From contig JAYKXP010000298.1 of assembly GCA_037176845.1 (NCBI GenBank), positions 1 to 32,811 on the forward strand: DNA of 32,811 nucleotides, in the 5' to 3' direction. This stretch comes from Paramarasmius palmivorus (lineage: Eukaryota > Basidiomycota > Agaricomycetes > Agaricales > Marasmiaceae). The notes beneath the pieces are model-generated. The model saw nothing but the letters and a program-made list of their open reading frames with translations. It did no database searches and was not told the DNA's origin. Each line of letters opens with the position of its first letter. Positions within the stretch are counted from its first letter, which is position 1. A program made the translations under genes and the position numbers. This document shows, in pieces, positions 1-9,450 of this stretch.

Positions 1-857
1 CTTTGGGCGATATGGTACGGGTTCAATGATGCCTTCTGTTAGAAGAGTCGAAGTCTAGTACTAGGACCCATATAAGAAGACCTAGAATTCGCACGAAGAC
101 ACTTAGAAGTTCTTTTGGCACTAGCGTCGGCGCATTTTGATGTTGGCCATCTTAACGATAGCCTCGCCCTCTTGGAATATGCTGCAGAGCTTTGGTTAAC
201 CACTCCTGAGCGATCTTTCAAGCACAAGGGGCAGGGACCGATAGTTTTTGCATGGAATATGAGCAGGAATGAGGTGAACAGGATGCTAGTGCGAAGCAGA
301 AAAGACAGGATAAGATTGGTGATGGGTTCTTGGGTTTTTCCTGAGGACGCTTTTATAGGGTCCCTAGGGAGCAATAAGGTTCACGCGTTGGGCAAGAAAA
401 ATCTTCTGAAGCCAGAGATATGTCGATGGTGCGTATGAAGTTGCAAGCGATATTTCCGGATGGTGCGCTGATCGCCCCCTGGTGTAGGAGCGGCTGAAAC
501 TTTCCGCGAGGCACTGTCAAAGGGGTACTGACATTTCTTTTGGTTTGGGGGAGGAGAGATTGCTTAGTGGTAACCCGAAAAATCCGAATATATTTCGAAC
601 TATTTTCAACCTAGTAGGAGACTACATCAAGCTCCATCCCAGAGCGGATATGACGGACAGAAAAGGGATAAAAAAGTCCCTGAGCAGAGTTGAAACGCAC
701 ATAGGACAATCCATATGAGGTACTAAGTGCAATAAACTACCAAAGCTAGTGCCTATGAAGAACTAGGAAATGAACCACTTTGAAAGATAGGACAACGGCA
801 GAGTTGTGTAACAGGGGTTAGAAGGGCTATAAGGAATATAAAATGCAACAGTTACCA
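1..857. other. Internal noncoding part of E1, no recognisable gene
   Basis: Two overlapping open frames of about 110 codons lie on opposite strands (39-374 minus, 115-438 plus), but neither has a recognisable domain and one is probably a shadow of the other. A purine-rich copy of TTTTGGTTTGGGGGAG at about 538-553 repeats the polypurine tract found just before the 3' LTR at 4544-4559, so it may be a second plus-strand priming tract or a duplication. Nothing else was recognised. Confidence 0.4.
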
Positions 858-950
858 GCCTCTGTAGCTTAAGGGTTAAAGCACCAACGAATACATGCCG
901 AAGGCTATCTTTTTCCGTGGAAGACCTGGGTTGGATTTCCCAGCAGAGGC
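858..950 (+). tRNA. tRNA-like sequence, probably a pseudogene or the head of a tRNA-derived SINE
   Basis: Seen: a perfect 7-bp acceptor stem GCCTCTG/CAGAGGC (858-864 with 944-950), a 4-bp D stem GCTT/AAGC, and a 5-bp T stem CTGGG/CCCAG (926-930 with 939-943). The T loop is TTGGATTT, one base longer than normal. The anticodon stem can only be drawn with a bulged A (CCA-a-CG with CGTGG) around a 26-nt loop, which would need an intron, and no convincing anticodon with T33 is visible. The A- and B-box regions are partly preserved. The clover-leaf is therefore damaged, which favours a tRNA pseudogene or a SINE over a working tRNA. Confidence 0.45.
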
Positions 951-2005
951 GGATAAATCCTTTCTCACACTATTTTGATGTCGTTCCCAAGCTGAGCCAA
1001 GGGACGCATATGAAGAACTAGGATTAAGAGGATCCTTACTAGCGCCACTCGATGTGACTAGAATGGTCTAAGTAGTCCAAAATCATGAATATATGATACT
1101 GAGCGCAAACATTTCAGATCATATGAGCATATATGGCTAGATGATTCCCGAGAGGTAACCAGTCTAGACATATTGGCTAAAATCAAGTCCTCGACTATTG
1201 GGCTCAAAGGGAATATGTTTAAGTTTCAATCGGGCTCAATTAGTCAACTAGGAGATATACCAAGAAGTAATCTATTGAATTTGGGTCTAGAAGACACGGA
1301 CTACAGATTTGCTTGACCCTAGTACTTGAATGTGTTGTACTAGGGAGCCTGTGATGAATATGTAAACCATTATTTTGCCCACTGAGGGGCGCGCGCGACA
1401 GAAAATCAGTCCGTAAAAAAATTGACAAAAGGCAAGAGGCCACTACTCCCGAGTCCGAGACATAAGAAGATACTGCTCCTCGAGGGGACTTTCCTGTCCT
1501 TGATCGCTTCTACCCGATGAGCTTGCCACGACCTTACTCGACGACCATGGAGGGCTTATTTGATCCAGCATCCTTCTTCTCGATTTGGAGTCCATAGATG
1601 TGGCTGGGTAGAGGCCGGAACGCAAAAATAGAACGGGGAGAAGTGGTCTTGACCATGGAACCCGACTACAGAAAAGAAAAGAAAAGTCAGAACGTCATAT
1701 GACAAGAAAAGAGAAAAACATAAACATACTGCTTTTAGGAGATCCCTTGAGACATGGAGTCCTGACCAAACTGGGAACCAGAGCGTCCTCGAAGTGGTTT
1801 TGTCCTATATGGCAAAGTCAGTTGTCAAATGAAAGTTTTTGAATATAAGAAAAACAGTACATGATCACCAAACTCGGGCCCGACCCTGCTTTCCAACCAC
1901 TTTGGCCAAGTCGTCAGGTTGGATAGGCCGACTCAGCACGGAACCACTTGCTGAAAGGCAGTGGGAAGAATCAGTAGTGTGGGGTATTAAAAATATATGA
2001 AATAA
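951..2005. other. E1 internal DNA downstream of the antisense gene, no assignable gene
   Basis: Contains short minus-strand open stretches (1240-1443 and 1443-1625, the latter Ser/Arg-rich), which could be remnants of 3' exons of the antisense gene, but none shows a domain. Two TCATATGA octamers fall here (1119-1126 and 1695-1702). No RNA gene or intact frame was recognised. Confidence 0.35.
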
Positions 2006-2531
2006 TTACTCGCTAGCGGATCTATGCCGAGGACTTCTCGATGATGGAAATATCCTTGCCATCGAACCTAAATCCTGGCAGCGGTAACGTGGAACGATGA
2101 ATGCGGGATATGAGAGCGTGATAAGGATGAGCTGTCGCTCAGTGAGTAAAAGGGCCTCGAGGACGGGATGCAAGATTCGCAGCAATGCGCATATGACTCT
2201 TGGATCGCGAGTGATCGTTGAAGGATCAACCTTTGACCTCGAGAGTGCGGTTTGAGGCGAAGTGCTTGCTGACGGCCTGAAACTCGATGACCAGGGCACT
2301 CAGGAGATAACCCAGAGTACCCAAGATGCCATCGAGCTGGAAGACCAATCCTAGAAAAGTCATATGGTTTAAATACAGCAAAGGAAAGATCAAAGAAAGA
2401 GTTACCGGTAGGACCCAGCAGCCCTAAGTCCGAATTGCTCAATCACGAGCAGCCAGAGTCTCCTCAAGGTACTGAGTAACAGAGCATTTTATTGATTGGT
2501 TGCACTACGCACCCAGTAAACATCCGGCGAG
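2006..2531 (-). pseudogene. Decayed 3' continuation of the E1 antisense gene
   Basis: Reading the minus strand past the TGA at 2534-2532, the same frame continues with further TGA and TAG codons. It reaches a plausible intron of about 55 nt (donor GTAACT, acceptor TTTTCTAG at about 2350) that again contains CATATG. Downstream, open stretches of about 97 and 124 codons overlap in different frames. One is Leu-rich and could be the coiled-coil tail seen in the related proteins at 17253-17665 and 26675-27028. Each in-frame stop immediately after the main frame can be derived from CGA or CAG by one C-to-T change. I infer that the intact protein was longer and its C-terminus has decayed. The correct frame here is uncertain. 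Confidence 0.4.
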
Positions 2532-4042
2532 TCATACGGGCGGGGAGAGGCAGCAAGAACCTTTTTGAATGCACCTATCGCAGCCCTGCTTGAAAAAGTA
2601 GGGTTCAGGCGCGATAGACGAGGCCTCAACGACAGTGTCCGTACTAGAGCTGCACGTTCCCTTGAAGGTATATACGTGTCCACCGCGGTGGAAAGCTCCT
2701 CTGATCACAAAGCCGTCGTCCTCCATCGATATTAGGCCGGCGCAGGGGGTTGGTAGAACGACGACCGCATCGCCTGTACGGAAATCAGAAAATGATTTAG
2801 AAAACACCTAGCAATAAGGACAAGGAGGGAATACGTACACTCGTACCTCCAATCACCTTCTTTTGCACCCGAGCAATAGTAGTGTCAAGTCGCTAGGAAA
2901 ATGAAAATAAGTACGATGAAAGGAAAATGGTCATATGAACTTACAGGGCCCCGGACTTCTGCAGCGAGGACCTTCTCGCGATCGGTGGCTTTCTCCTTGC
3001 CCTTGGGTTTAGGAGCACTAGTGCGGTCCTTGGCTTTAGGTTTGGAAGGCCCAGCCTCGGGTTTGTGACGAACAGTGACAGTAGCTGGGGAAGGGGACCG
3101 CTAGGGAAGAAATATTGGTCATATGAAAACGAAAAGTAACACAGAATACACTTACGCGACGCGAGGAATGCTTTTTGGGAGCTCCAAGGGTCGGGGTAGG
3201 AACATCCTCGAAGGACCACCCGCCGATATGAGGCAAGGGATCCTCGTCGCCAACCTCTTCGCTCTCCTCGCCATCTTCACTCGACGAGTCCTCGCGAACT
3301 TGGATCTTGGAACGCTTAGACGGCTTCAGCTCGGAGTCGCTGATGTCGAGAGTCGAACTGAGCGCCTTGCGTTTGGACCCTTTTGACGAAGATGCTACTG
3401 GTGGAGGAGTAGCGGCTCGAGGACGAACTGGCGGGGGCAATGGGTGGTGAAAATCGTAGTCCTAGGACGAAAAATATCACGCGATTAGAATAAAAATTTA
3501 GAAAAGAAATTCATATGACGACTTTACCTCGAATCGTTTTACGAGTGCCTCAGTCTCATCCGTACCAGGGAGCCAGGGAGAGAAATCCTTCCTCGGGACC
3601 AGCTTTGCGTCTATTGCCATGTTGGTGAGACGACAGACTTGTAATAAGACGCTGAAGTAGGATTTGGGAAAGTCGAAGCCCCGGCGTTCATCGGTGCAGA
3701 TTTTGTAGAACTCGCGCTAAGAACAAAAAGAGGATCAGTCATATGAAGACAAGAAAAGAATTAAAAGCGTACCATGTTGTCTTTCTCCGCGTTGAGGAGC
3801 TTGATCACCGTATTGCTGGTAGGGACGACGGCAGCATCCTTGTCGAACACGGAATCATAATATACCAAGAACGCTTTGACGAGACCTTTCGCGCGCTCGT
3901 ACACTGCGAGCTGTTGCTCGTAAGCCTCTTCTGCAGAAAGCTTGAGGGGCTTCTCTTCGCGTTTGGACTTCGACTTGCGAGGTTTTGGCGGAGGAGGAGG
4001 TGAGGGAGGCGGAGCGAAAGGGTTGCGAACCGGAAGAGGCAT
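2532..4042 (-). CDS. Antisense six-exon gene inside E1: disordered protein ending in a Cys motif
   Basis: The exons, in transcription order, are 4042-3773, 3716-3528, 3461-3156, 3100-2945, 2892-2847 and 2773-2532. Joined, they give 402 codons with no internal stop. Every intron starts GT and ends AG (52-73 nt). The ATG is at 4042. The N-terminus is Pro-rich followed by a Lys-rich tract. The middle has a compact segment (REFYKICTDERRGFDFPKSY), then a Lys/Ser/Glu-rich disordered region with acidic runs. The C-terminus has CDRCIQKGSCC. The last motif matches the C-x2-C cluster of the proteins at 17253 and 26675. The gene lies antisense to E1, with its start 518 bp from the 3' LTR. TATATA at about 4171 may be its promoter. 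The stop may be secondary, because coding-like sequence continues beyond it. Function unknown; a nucleic-acid-binding role is only a guess. Confidence 0.7.
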
Positions 4043-4545
4043 CCTGGAAAAGAAAATTAGAAAGAAAAGCTAAAGAAAAGAACCAAGGAACGCACCTAGC
4101 AGCGACTAGTGGCGACGATGATGATGGGGGAAAAGAAAGAAAGGATTTTGGACTTGGTTCAACTTTGTGAAATGCTATATATCACATTCTGAGAATCCTG
4201 CTTCTATTCAGTCACATCACGGAAGCTGAGTCATGAAACCGGCAGTCACCGGCAGAAGTTCAATGACCCTGGAATAGCTATACATGGCCGTTCTCCTATG
4301 AAGAAAATGTCCTAGGACATCAAAATTAGACGAGGGATTACTAGCTTTGGCGCGAGGGAAGCGCTCGAAGGTCCATTTGATCATAAGATCAATATGAAAG
4401 ATGATTGACGCTCGAGGAGGTTTGATAAACCCGGCATCAACTGATCGGACATAACGCGGACAGAGTAAACTGACCGCGCGCATCTCGAATACACCCAGAA
4501 AGAGGTTCATATGAACTATTACAGACCGAGGACAGTCTAGATCTT
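4043..4545. other. Spacer between the antisense gene start and the polypurine tract of E1
   Basis: It probably holds the 5' leader and promoter of the antisense gene (TATATA near 4171-4179). A 97-codon minus frame (4217-4510) has no recognisable domain. One TCATATGA octamer lies at 4507-4514. Nothing else was recognised. Confidence 0.35.
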
Positions 4546-4560
4546 TTGGTTTGGGGGAGA
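4546..4560 (+). other. Polypurine tract of E1
   Basis: GGTTTGGGGGAGA directly precedes the LTR start TGTGAGG at 4561. A purine tract abutting a TG-starting LTR is the usual plus-strand primer site of LTR retrotransposons. A near-identical 16-mer occurs at about 538. Confidence 0.55.
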
Positions 4561-5612
4561 TGTGAGGGTACCAGAACGAAATCGCTGAAAAACAGTCATT
4601 TTGACACTAATTGTTGTGTTCAGAATCACACTAGTACATCGTACTAAGTACTATATGGACTTGGTATCACTGCTAGGAACCTAGTAGTGCGCATATGACG
4701 AAGAATAAGATAGCCATGCACTGCGTAGTGAATACTAGCTGCACGCGCATAGACGTTGATGTCGTCGTTAGCCCTATATGATTGCGCTAGGATACGCGTC
4801 GAAACCTGTAGACCGTATCTATACTCTATTACCAGGCTGGAACCTTACGAGGACATGCTACTGTACATGGTAGACTTCCTAGTAGGTCATATGGCTACAC
4901 TATACTCGCGCTATGGGACATATGAGATGGGATAGTGAACGAGGACCAACTACCACAGCGTAGAAGGACCCTAGGGGACGAATCAGAGCTATATACCAAA
5001 TACGGTAGAAGCTGGAGGTGCGAGTCACCTTCGAGAGCAGAGTTACCAGGATTAGAAATGTCCGAGTAACCGGGTCATCGATACGAGGACCATATGGGGG
5101 CTCAACAGCTTTCACATATCGATCGGAATATCCCTCGAGCTTCGAGTTTGGGATTCCTACTGCTAGTACAGATACTAGTGAGGGACATATAGTCCTATAA
5201 CCAGGAAACAGATAGGATTCTGTGCCAGGACTGTCCTAGGACATAGAAAATATAATATAGAACTACAAGGGCATGGAGCCTACCTTCCTCGGATACGAAT
5301 CCGAAGCGTTTCGGTCTAGATCGGACTCCTAGCAAGTTCTGAGCGGAATAACTATGTCCTAGCACCGATATCCGAAACGTACCATGCGGAACAGCGCCTC
5401 CGCGCGCCACTTTCTAGCGACCAAAAAGTAATATGACTCGCAGTCCTGCAAAATAATGTCGAATTCCGACCAATATATATCCAAACCTTCCTTTTCTGGT
5501 AGATACTTACTTCATATGGACAGAATCCTCTCCTCGTTCTCATTTCTTGCATAGTTACTATTACTTTATCGTGTCCACTTTCACTTATATGTAAAATATG
5601 TACGCTCGCGGG

Positions 5613-5620
5613 TATATAAG
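5613..5620 (+). promoter_or_regulatory. TATA box of the E1 LTR
   Basis: TATATAAG lies 1.05 kb into the LTR and 133 bp upstream of an AATAAA signal (5753-5758), the order expected for the LTR promoter and poly(A) signal. Confidence 0.5.
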
Positions 5621-5873
5621 CAGCAGGGTTTCCTCTAGGAAGCTCTCAAGCAATTACCCCGCTATATACGTAGCCCTAGTGCACCAATAGCAGAGTTCTT
5701 GTCTTCTATCGTTGACCATAGAGGCGACGTGTGCTTAGAAAATAACTTAGAAAATAAAACCTTGAAAAGCCCTTCTCTATATTGAACTAGAGTCGTGAAA
5801 TTAAGAACTTTGAGATACCCATAGGACAGAGCTAGTTCACCTAGACTCTTTGGATAGGATTGATTGTTTCAGG

Positions 5874-5958
5874 ACTAGTGTGGAGCCCCACTAGATCCCT
5901 TTTCACTTGGTGTGGAGCCCCACCAGTGATCGTTAAAGCTTAGTGTGGAGCCCCACTA
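5874..5958 (+). repeat. Three direct repeats, each a TGTGGAGCCCC hairpin, in the transcribed part of the E1 LTR
   Basis: Copies at 5874-5894, 5907-5926 and 5941-5959 share TGTGGAGCCCCAC flanked by pairing arms. The arms are CTAGTG/CACTAG in copy 1, TGGTG/CACCA in copy 2 and TAGTG/CACTA in copy 3. The A-T pair of copies 1 and 3 is replaced by G-C in copy 2, so the stem is kept by paired substitutions. Confidence 0.7.
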
Positions 5959-5973
5959 GCTTATAGGTGGCCT

Positions 5974-6040
5974 GGTTGTCGTACTAGTTCGACTAGTGTA
6001 ATCAGTGCCTTTGGTTGTCGTGCTAGTTCGACTAGTGTAA
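5974..6040 (+). repeat. Two 28-bp direct repeats with a CTAGT-TCG-ACTAG hairpin
   Basis: Copies at 5974-6001 and 6013-6040 start GGTTGTCGT and end GACTAGTGTAA, differing at one base. Each contains CTAGT and ACTAG separated by TCG, a 5-6 bp stem with a three-base loop. They follow directly after the three GGAGCCCC hairpins. Confidence 0.7.
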
Positions 6041-6360
6041 CCATAGCCTTCATAGGAACAATAGGTCTTTACCCTTGTTGGGTTCGATAGGTTATTTTGC
6101 GTCATAGGAACATATAGGAATAGTTATAGATAGGTTTATAGGTTGGCTCGTGTTGTCTTGATCATATCGAGACCATATTATCATATTACATTGTTTCATT
6201 CATCGCTCGTACACTTCCCTTGTGTCCTAGTGATTTGTAGACGTTCAACTAGTGTGCTAGTTGATTTCTTGTGTCGATTGTACGGATCCTTTGACAACGT
6301 CGAACCCCGCTTGCACAACTTGGCATATTATTTCGCTCGCTCACAAGCGTTTTATAAGCC

Positions 6361-9006
6361 TCACATCGGTTTACCGTTCCATCTAAGTCCTGTGACGTAG
6401 TCTCCGCGGAGGAAGAGATGGACCTGCCATTTACCAGCATGACACAAATGTCTGTGAGTGAGGTCCCCATCCTCATCAGGTGGAACAAATGTGTATGCAG
6501 CAAGATACTGGCTCGGAAGGTTGTGGAGTTCATGTGATGGTGGTACTGTATCACTTGACACGAAGGTTCCCTGGAGAAAGAACAGCCGGTGATGAAAATC
6601 AGCAAGCCAGGAGGAGCGCTGGCCATCTGATCCAACAAATGATGGTGGTAGCAGGATGTTGTTCAACGTTGAGTCAAGTGAAATCGAGAATCTGTTCTCA
6701 ACCAGGGCACCCCCAGATAAGAGATTAAATGGTGCCGTGGGCGCATAGAGACAATCATGCAGCTGAATAGTGATATTGCCCCCAGAGGATAGTGGCACCT
6801 GGAATAAGCAAATCCCACCACCTTGGGTAGCTAAGCTTCCACTGCTAGCTGTCTTAACATCCTTACTGACTGAAGGATCAAAGGAATTAAAACATGCTCT
6901 GTCCTTGATGATGTGGTAGGTGCACGCCGTATCCAGGAGTGACGAGTAATGTTGTATGAGAAAGGAATATGACTTCGGATCCTCGGCTTTGATTTGTGAG
7001 AGTGGTGTCGCATCTTCATAGATCTCACTGCGGTCCCCAAGATAGGCCACGGCAAAACACAGAGGAGCAGGTGTATTTTCAGATCCACTAGCTACGGTGG
7101 CTACAGCTGGTGCGGCAACTTTAGGTACAGTGGGCTTCGTGTCCACCAAGTGTGGGTTACATGACCTGCATGTCTCTGCAGTTCTTCCCAATCCCCAGCC
7201 CTGACATTTCGAGCATTGGCTTCGCTCTTCGTTTGGTTTCTGAGTCTTGGCCGGGGTGTTTTTCGAAGATGACGACGATGAAGGTTTCGGAATGGGACTG
7301 GTCTGAGTTTCAGTGATATATTTGTCCTCGACGTTCATGAGAAGCTGATTAAAAAGTGCGTGTGAACAGTTGGCCACTCCCAGATTGGCATGAGTGAGTA
7401 TCTGATCTCGAATGACAAGAAGGCGGTTGTCTGCGGGGAGACCCTTTGCAAATCCACGGAGTATTTTGGAGAAGTCGATAAAGCGGTTTCCTCGTATGAG
7501 AATCGCTACCTTTGCCCGGTAGTTGGATGTGTACGAGAGTACTTCACTAAACTTCCTTGCGGTGCTCGACTCTAACTCCTCCTCGATCGCCGCTGCCCTA
7601 GCCTCGTTCCCCAGGCCGAATTGACGATGTATAGCCTGGTAGTATGTTCGTGATGTCGTCGGTATGCCGTCTGTCAAAGAATCCGGTAGTAGTTGGCGAG
7701 CGCTAGAGCTTATGCGGTACTGGAGAATGCTGAGTACCGTGTTATCATTTTCCTGCCAGCGATCAAACTCATCTGCATCCGCATCTGTGGAGAATGGAGT
7801 GATCTGCGGTGGCGGGTATATCGGAATATTATGAAGCCCAAGAGGCTGGCCAAGTGACGGTTCGCTGCATATATGGCCAAGTAAACCTAGCTTCCGTATT
7901 GGGAATAAGATCTGCCTATCCCAGTCAGCTAGATTCTCTGATCCCTTGAGCGACTCAACCTCGGCAATGGTCTTTAGTTGGACCTGAACCTTAGAGTCGC
8001 TGACTGCTGGGAATAGATAACGATGTCTGCCGGATTGCTCTGGAATCGGTTGCAATGGTGTGTGAACCGATGCACTGACTTGTATGCCTGCCGACAGGTG
8101 ACTTGGAGGTGGTGAATAGAATGTATTATTGCCAGGAGGAGGAGGCGGTGGTGGACCAGACAGACCTTGGGCGCGCACCACATTACTCCTTATCGACACT
8201 GGGGACGACAACGATAACCAGTCTGGAGGTTTGGGGTACCATGGATATGGGTGTACCAATGAAGGTGGCCGGAGATGATGATACCGTTTGCTCAGGTGTG
8301 ACGTGGCATTCATAGATGTTCCTGAACTGGGCGGCCGCGACTGGGGAGCATTAGTCTGCTGACTACGCTCCGAAGGGATTGAAACAGGCAGGATGTGAGA
8401 TGAAGGAAAAGTATAAGAAGGTACGGTATTGAAAGAAGCATTAGACATTGGAGATGAAACGGAACTAGCTGATCTGGAATTGATGGAGTGAATGCTCGGG
8501 ACTACTCTATGTGGAGACAGTGAATATGGTGATTGTATGTTTGTATTATGAGGTATATGCGGGTGATTGTAAGTATTGGTAAACGACATGTCTGCAGTAT
8601 TGTGATGATGAGGCTGAGTGGTTTGAGAATGTTGACGAAGAAAATTGAGAGTCGATGATGTAGGTACGTGATTATGAATATCTTCTGGGTTTAATGGACG
8701 GAAAAAAGAATGAGTCGAAGGAAATGTAGTTGAAGCAAACGTGTCCTGCGATGATGCCTGATTCAAATTCCCTTGGGAGCTAGTCCATGGATTCTGGATC
8801 CACGGACCGTCTTGGTGAGACACCGACTCGGCAAGACCTGTGGGGGCAGGACCTGCAAAGTGAGGATGGACTGGAACAGATGTAGGAGTGGGAAGACCGG
8901 GCTGTGGAAAGGCTGAAGTGGCTGGTCGAGCATGAGGCGAAAAAGTGTTTCTACGGTCGCGCTGACTGTTTCTGTCGGCCGAGCTGCTCCTCCAGGCACT
9001 CTCCAT
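6361..9006 (-). CDS. Ty1/copia-type Gag-protease polyprotein, truncated in pol by the E1 LTR
   Basis: The open frame runs 881 codons from the ATG at 9006, and also stays open upstream to 9102 without an ATG. In order it shows a Pro/Ser/His-rich low-complexity N-terminus and a copia-type Gag core (LKGSENLADWDRQI). Next is a Cys cluster CSKCQGWGLGRTAETC...C in place of the usual CCHC knuckle. A retropepsin-like segment follows, LLDTACTYHIIKDRACF, with DTA where copia enzymes usually have DSG, then LYAPTAPFNLLSGGALVENR. Last is the GAG-pre-integrase block LTHRHLCHAGKWQV. The frame ends two codons inside the E1 LTR, so integrase, RT and RNase H are lost. The long uninterrupted frame suggests a fairly recent element that cannot transpose on its own now. 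The DTA reading is clear, but whether it is active is unknown. Confidence 0.8.
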   Translation of the reverse strand: MESAWRSSSADRNSQRDRRNTFSPHARPATSAFPQPGLPTPTSVPVHPHFAGPAPTGLAESVSHQDGPWIQNPWTSSQGNLNQASSQDTFASTTFPSTHSFFRPLNPEDIHNHVPTSSTLNFLRQHSQTTQPHHHNTADMSFTNTYNHPHIPHNTNIQSPYSLSPHRVVPSIHSINSRSASSVSSPMSNASFNTVPSYTFPSSHILPVSIPSERSQQTNAPQSRPPSSGTSMNATSHLSKRYHHLRPPSLVHPYPWYPKPPDWLSLSSPVSIRSNVVRAQGLSGPPPPPPPGNNTFYSPPPSHLSAGIQVSASVHTPLQPIPEQSGRHRYLFPAVSDSKVQVQLKTIAEVESLKGSENLADWDRQILFPIRKLGLLGHICSEPSLGQPLGLHNIPIYPPPQITPFSTDADADEFDRWQENDNTVLSILQYRISSSARQLLPDSLTDGIPTTSRTYYQAIHRQFGLGNEARAAAIEEELESSTARKFSEVLSYTSNYRAKVAILIRGNRFIDFSKILRGFAKGLPADNRLLVIRDQILTHANLGVANCSHALFNQLLMNVEDKYITETQTSPIPKPSSSSSSKNTPAKTQKPNEERSQCSKCQGWGLGRTAETCRSCNPHLVDTKPTVPKVAAPAVATVASGSENTPAPLCFAVAYLGDRSEIYEDATPLSQIKAEDPKSYSFLIQHYSSLLDTACTYHIIKDRACFNSFDPSVSKDVKTASSGSLATQGGGICLFQVPLSSGGNITIQLHDCLYAPTAPFNLLSGGALVENRFSISLDSTLNNILLPPSFVGSDGQRSSWLADFHHRLFFLQGTFVSSDTVPPSHELHNLPSQYLAAYTFVPPDEDGDLTHRHLCHAGKWQVHLFLRGDYVTGLRWNGKPM

Positions 9007-9145
9007 GGAACCGGACCCAATTCCTTTGAGATCGATCAAACCGTGGGGGCGATAAGACCGATTTTTGAAATTCGTTGTTGACTCGGGATATGTCTGGCAC
9101 ACGCTGCACTTGATCGAAACTAAGGTATGGCTCGTTTGGGGCCCA

Positions 9146-9450
9146 TAACCTATCGTAGCGATACCGAAGTGACCTAGTATACAACGCGTACAGTCAGTAT
9201 ACTCCTCACGCAGACATAGAGTAATGAACGAGTCTATTTTTACCTAGTATACAACGCGTACAGTCAGTATACTAGGGAGGTCAATCAGTAAGGAAATATA
9301 AGTAAAGAATAGCTAGATACTCACCTCCTCACACAGACATAGAGTAATGAACGAGTGAGGAGGTGAACGGTGACGCGTCAAGGAGAAAACCAGTACATGT
9401 AAGCAGGCTATAGTCAAATAAACAACAACAACCCGCAAACATCTAACTAG
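9146..9450 (-). repeat. Probable 5' leader/LTR region of the copia element
   Basis: The region lies upstream of the copia ATG on the minus strand. CGGTATCGCTACG (about 9150-9162 read on minus) loosely resembles a copia primer-binding site. Above it are duplicated blocks: ACCTAGTATACAACGCGTAC... at 9172-9203 and 9242-9273, and CAGACATAGAGTAATGAACG... within 9204-9233 and 9327-9356. These could be U3 enhancer repeats. No second LTR is available for comparison, so the LTR ends are not defined. Confidence 0.35.
9172..9356. repeat. Interleaved direct repeats A-B-A-B
   Basis: Block A (32 bp) is at 9172-9203 and 9242-9273. Block B (30 bp, one mismatch) is at 9204-9233 and 9327-9356. A and B are adjacent in the first unit but separated by about 53 bp in the second. 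The second A also forms a 10-bp inverted repeat, CCTAGTATAC (9243-9252) with GTATACTAGG (9267-9276). Confidence 0.75.

Larger units (their letters stand above)
1..6365 (+). mobile_element. 3' portion of LTR retrotransposon E1 with antisense gene and 3' LTR
   Basis: Seen: a polypurine stretch ending at 4560 is followed by a long region with inverted ends TGTGAGG (4561-4567) and CCTCACA (6359-6365). It contains a + strand TATA box and an AATAAA signal, as expected of a 3' LTR. The downstream copia reading frame is interrupted exactly at 6365/6366, fixing the right end of the insertion. Inferred: the 5' LTR, gag and most or all of pol lie left of the window. No recognisable pol frame was found between 1 and 2000, so the superfamily is unproven. 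CATATG is strongly over-represented only in this segment. Confidence 0.65.
4561..6365 (+). repeat. 3' LTR of E1 (about 1.8 kb)
   Basis: Seen: 7-bp inverted termini TGTGAGG...CCTCACA, a TATATAAG box at 5613-5620 and AATAAA at 5753-5758. These suggest U3 of about 1.05 kb, a short R and a U5 of about 0.6 kb. U5 contains the tandem hairpin repeats at 5874-6040. The right end coincides with the break in the copia frame. The size is large but within the range known for LTRs. The partner 5' LTR is outside the window, so the ends rest on termini and context, not on a pairwise match. Confidence 0.6.

Noticed and set aside
5874..6040. CRISPR array
   Set aside because: The repeats are few and of two different types, the spacing is irregular and the context is a eukaryotic LTR.
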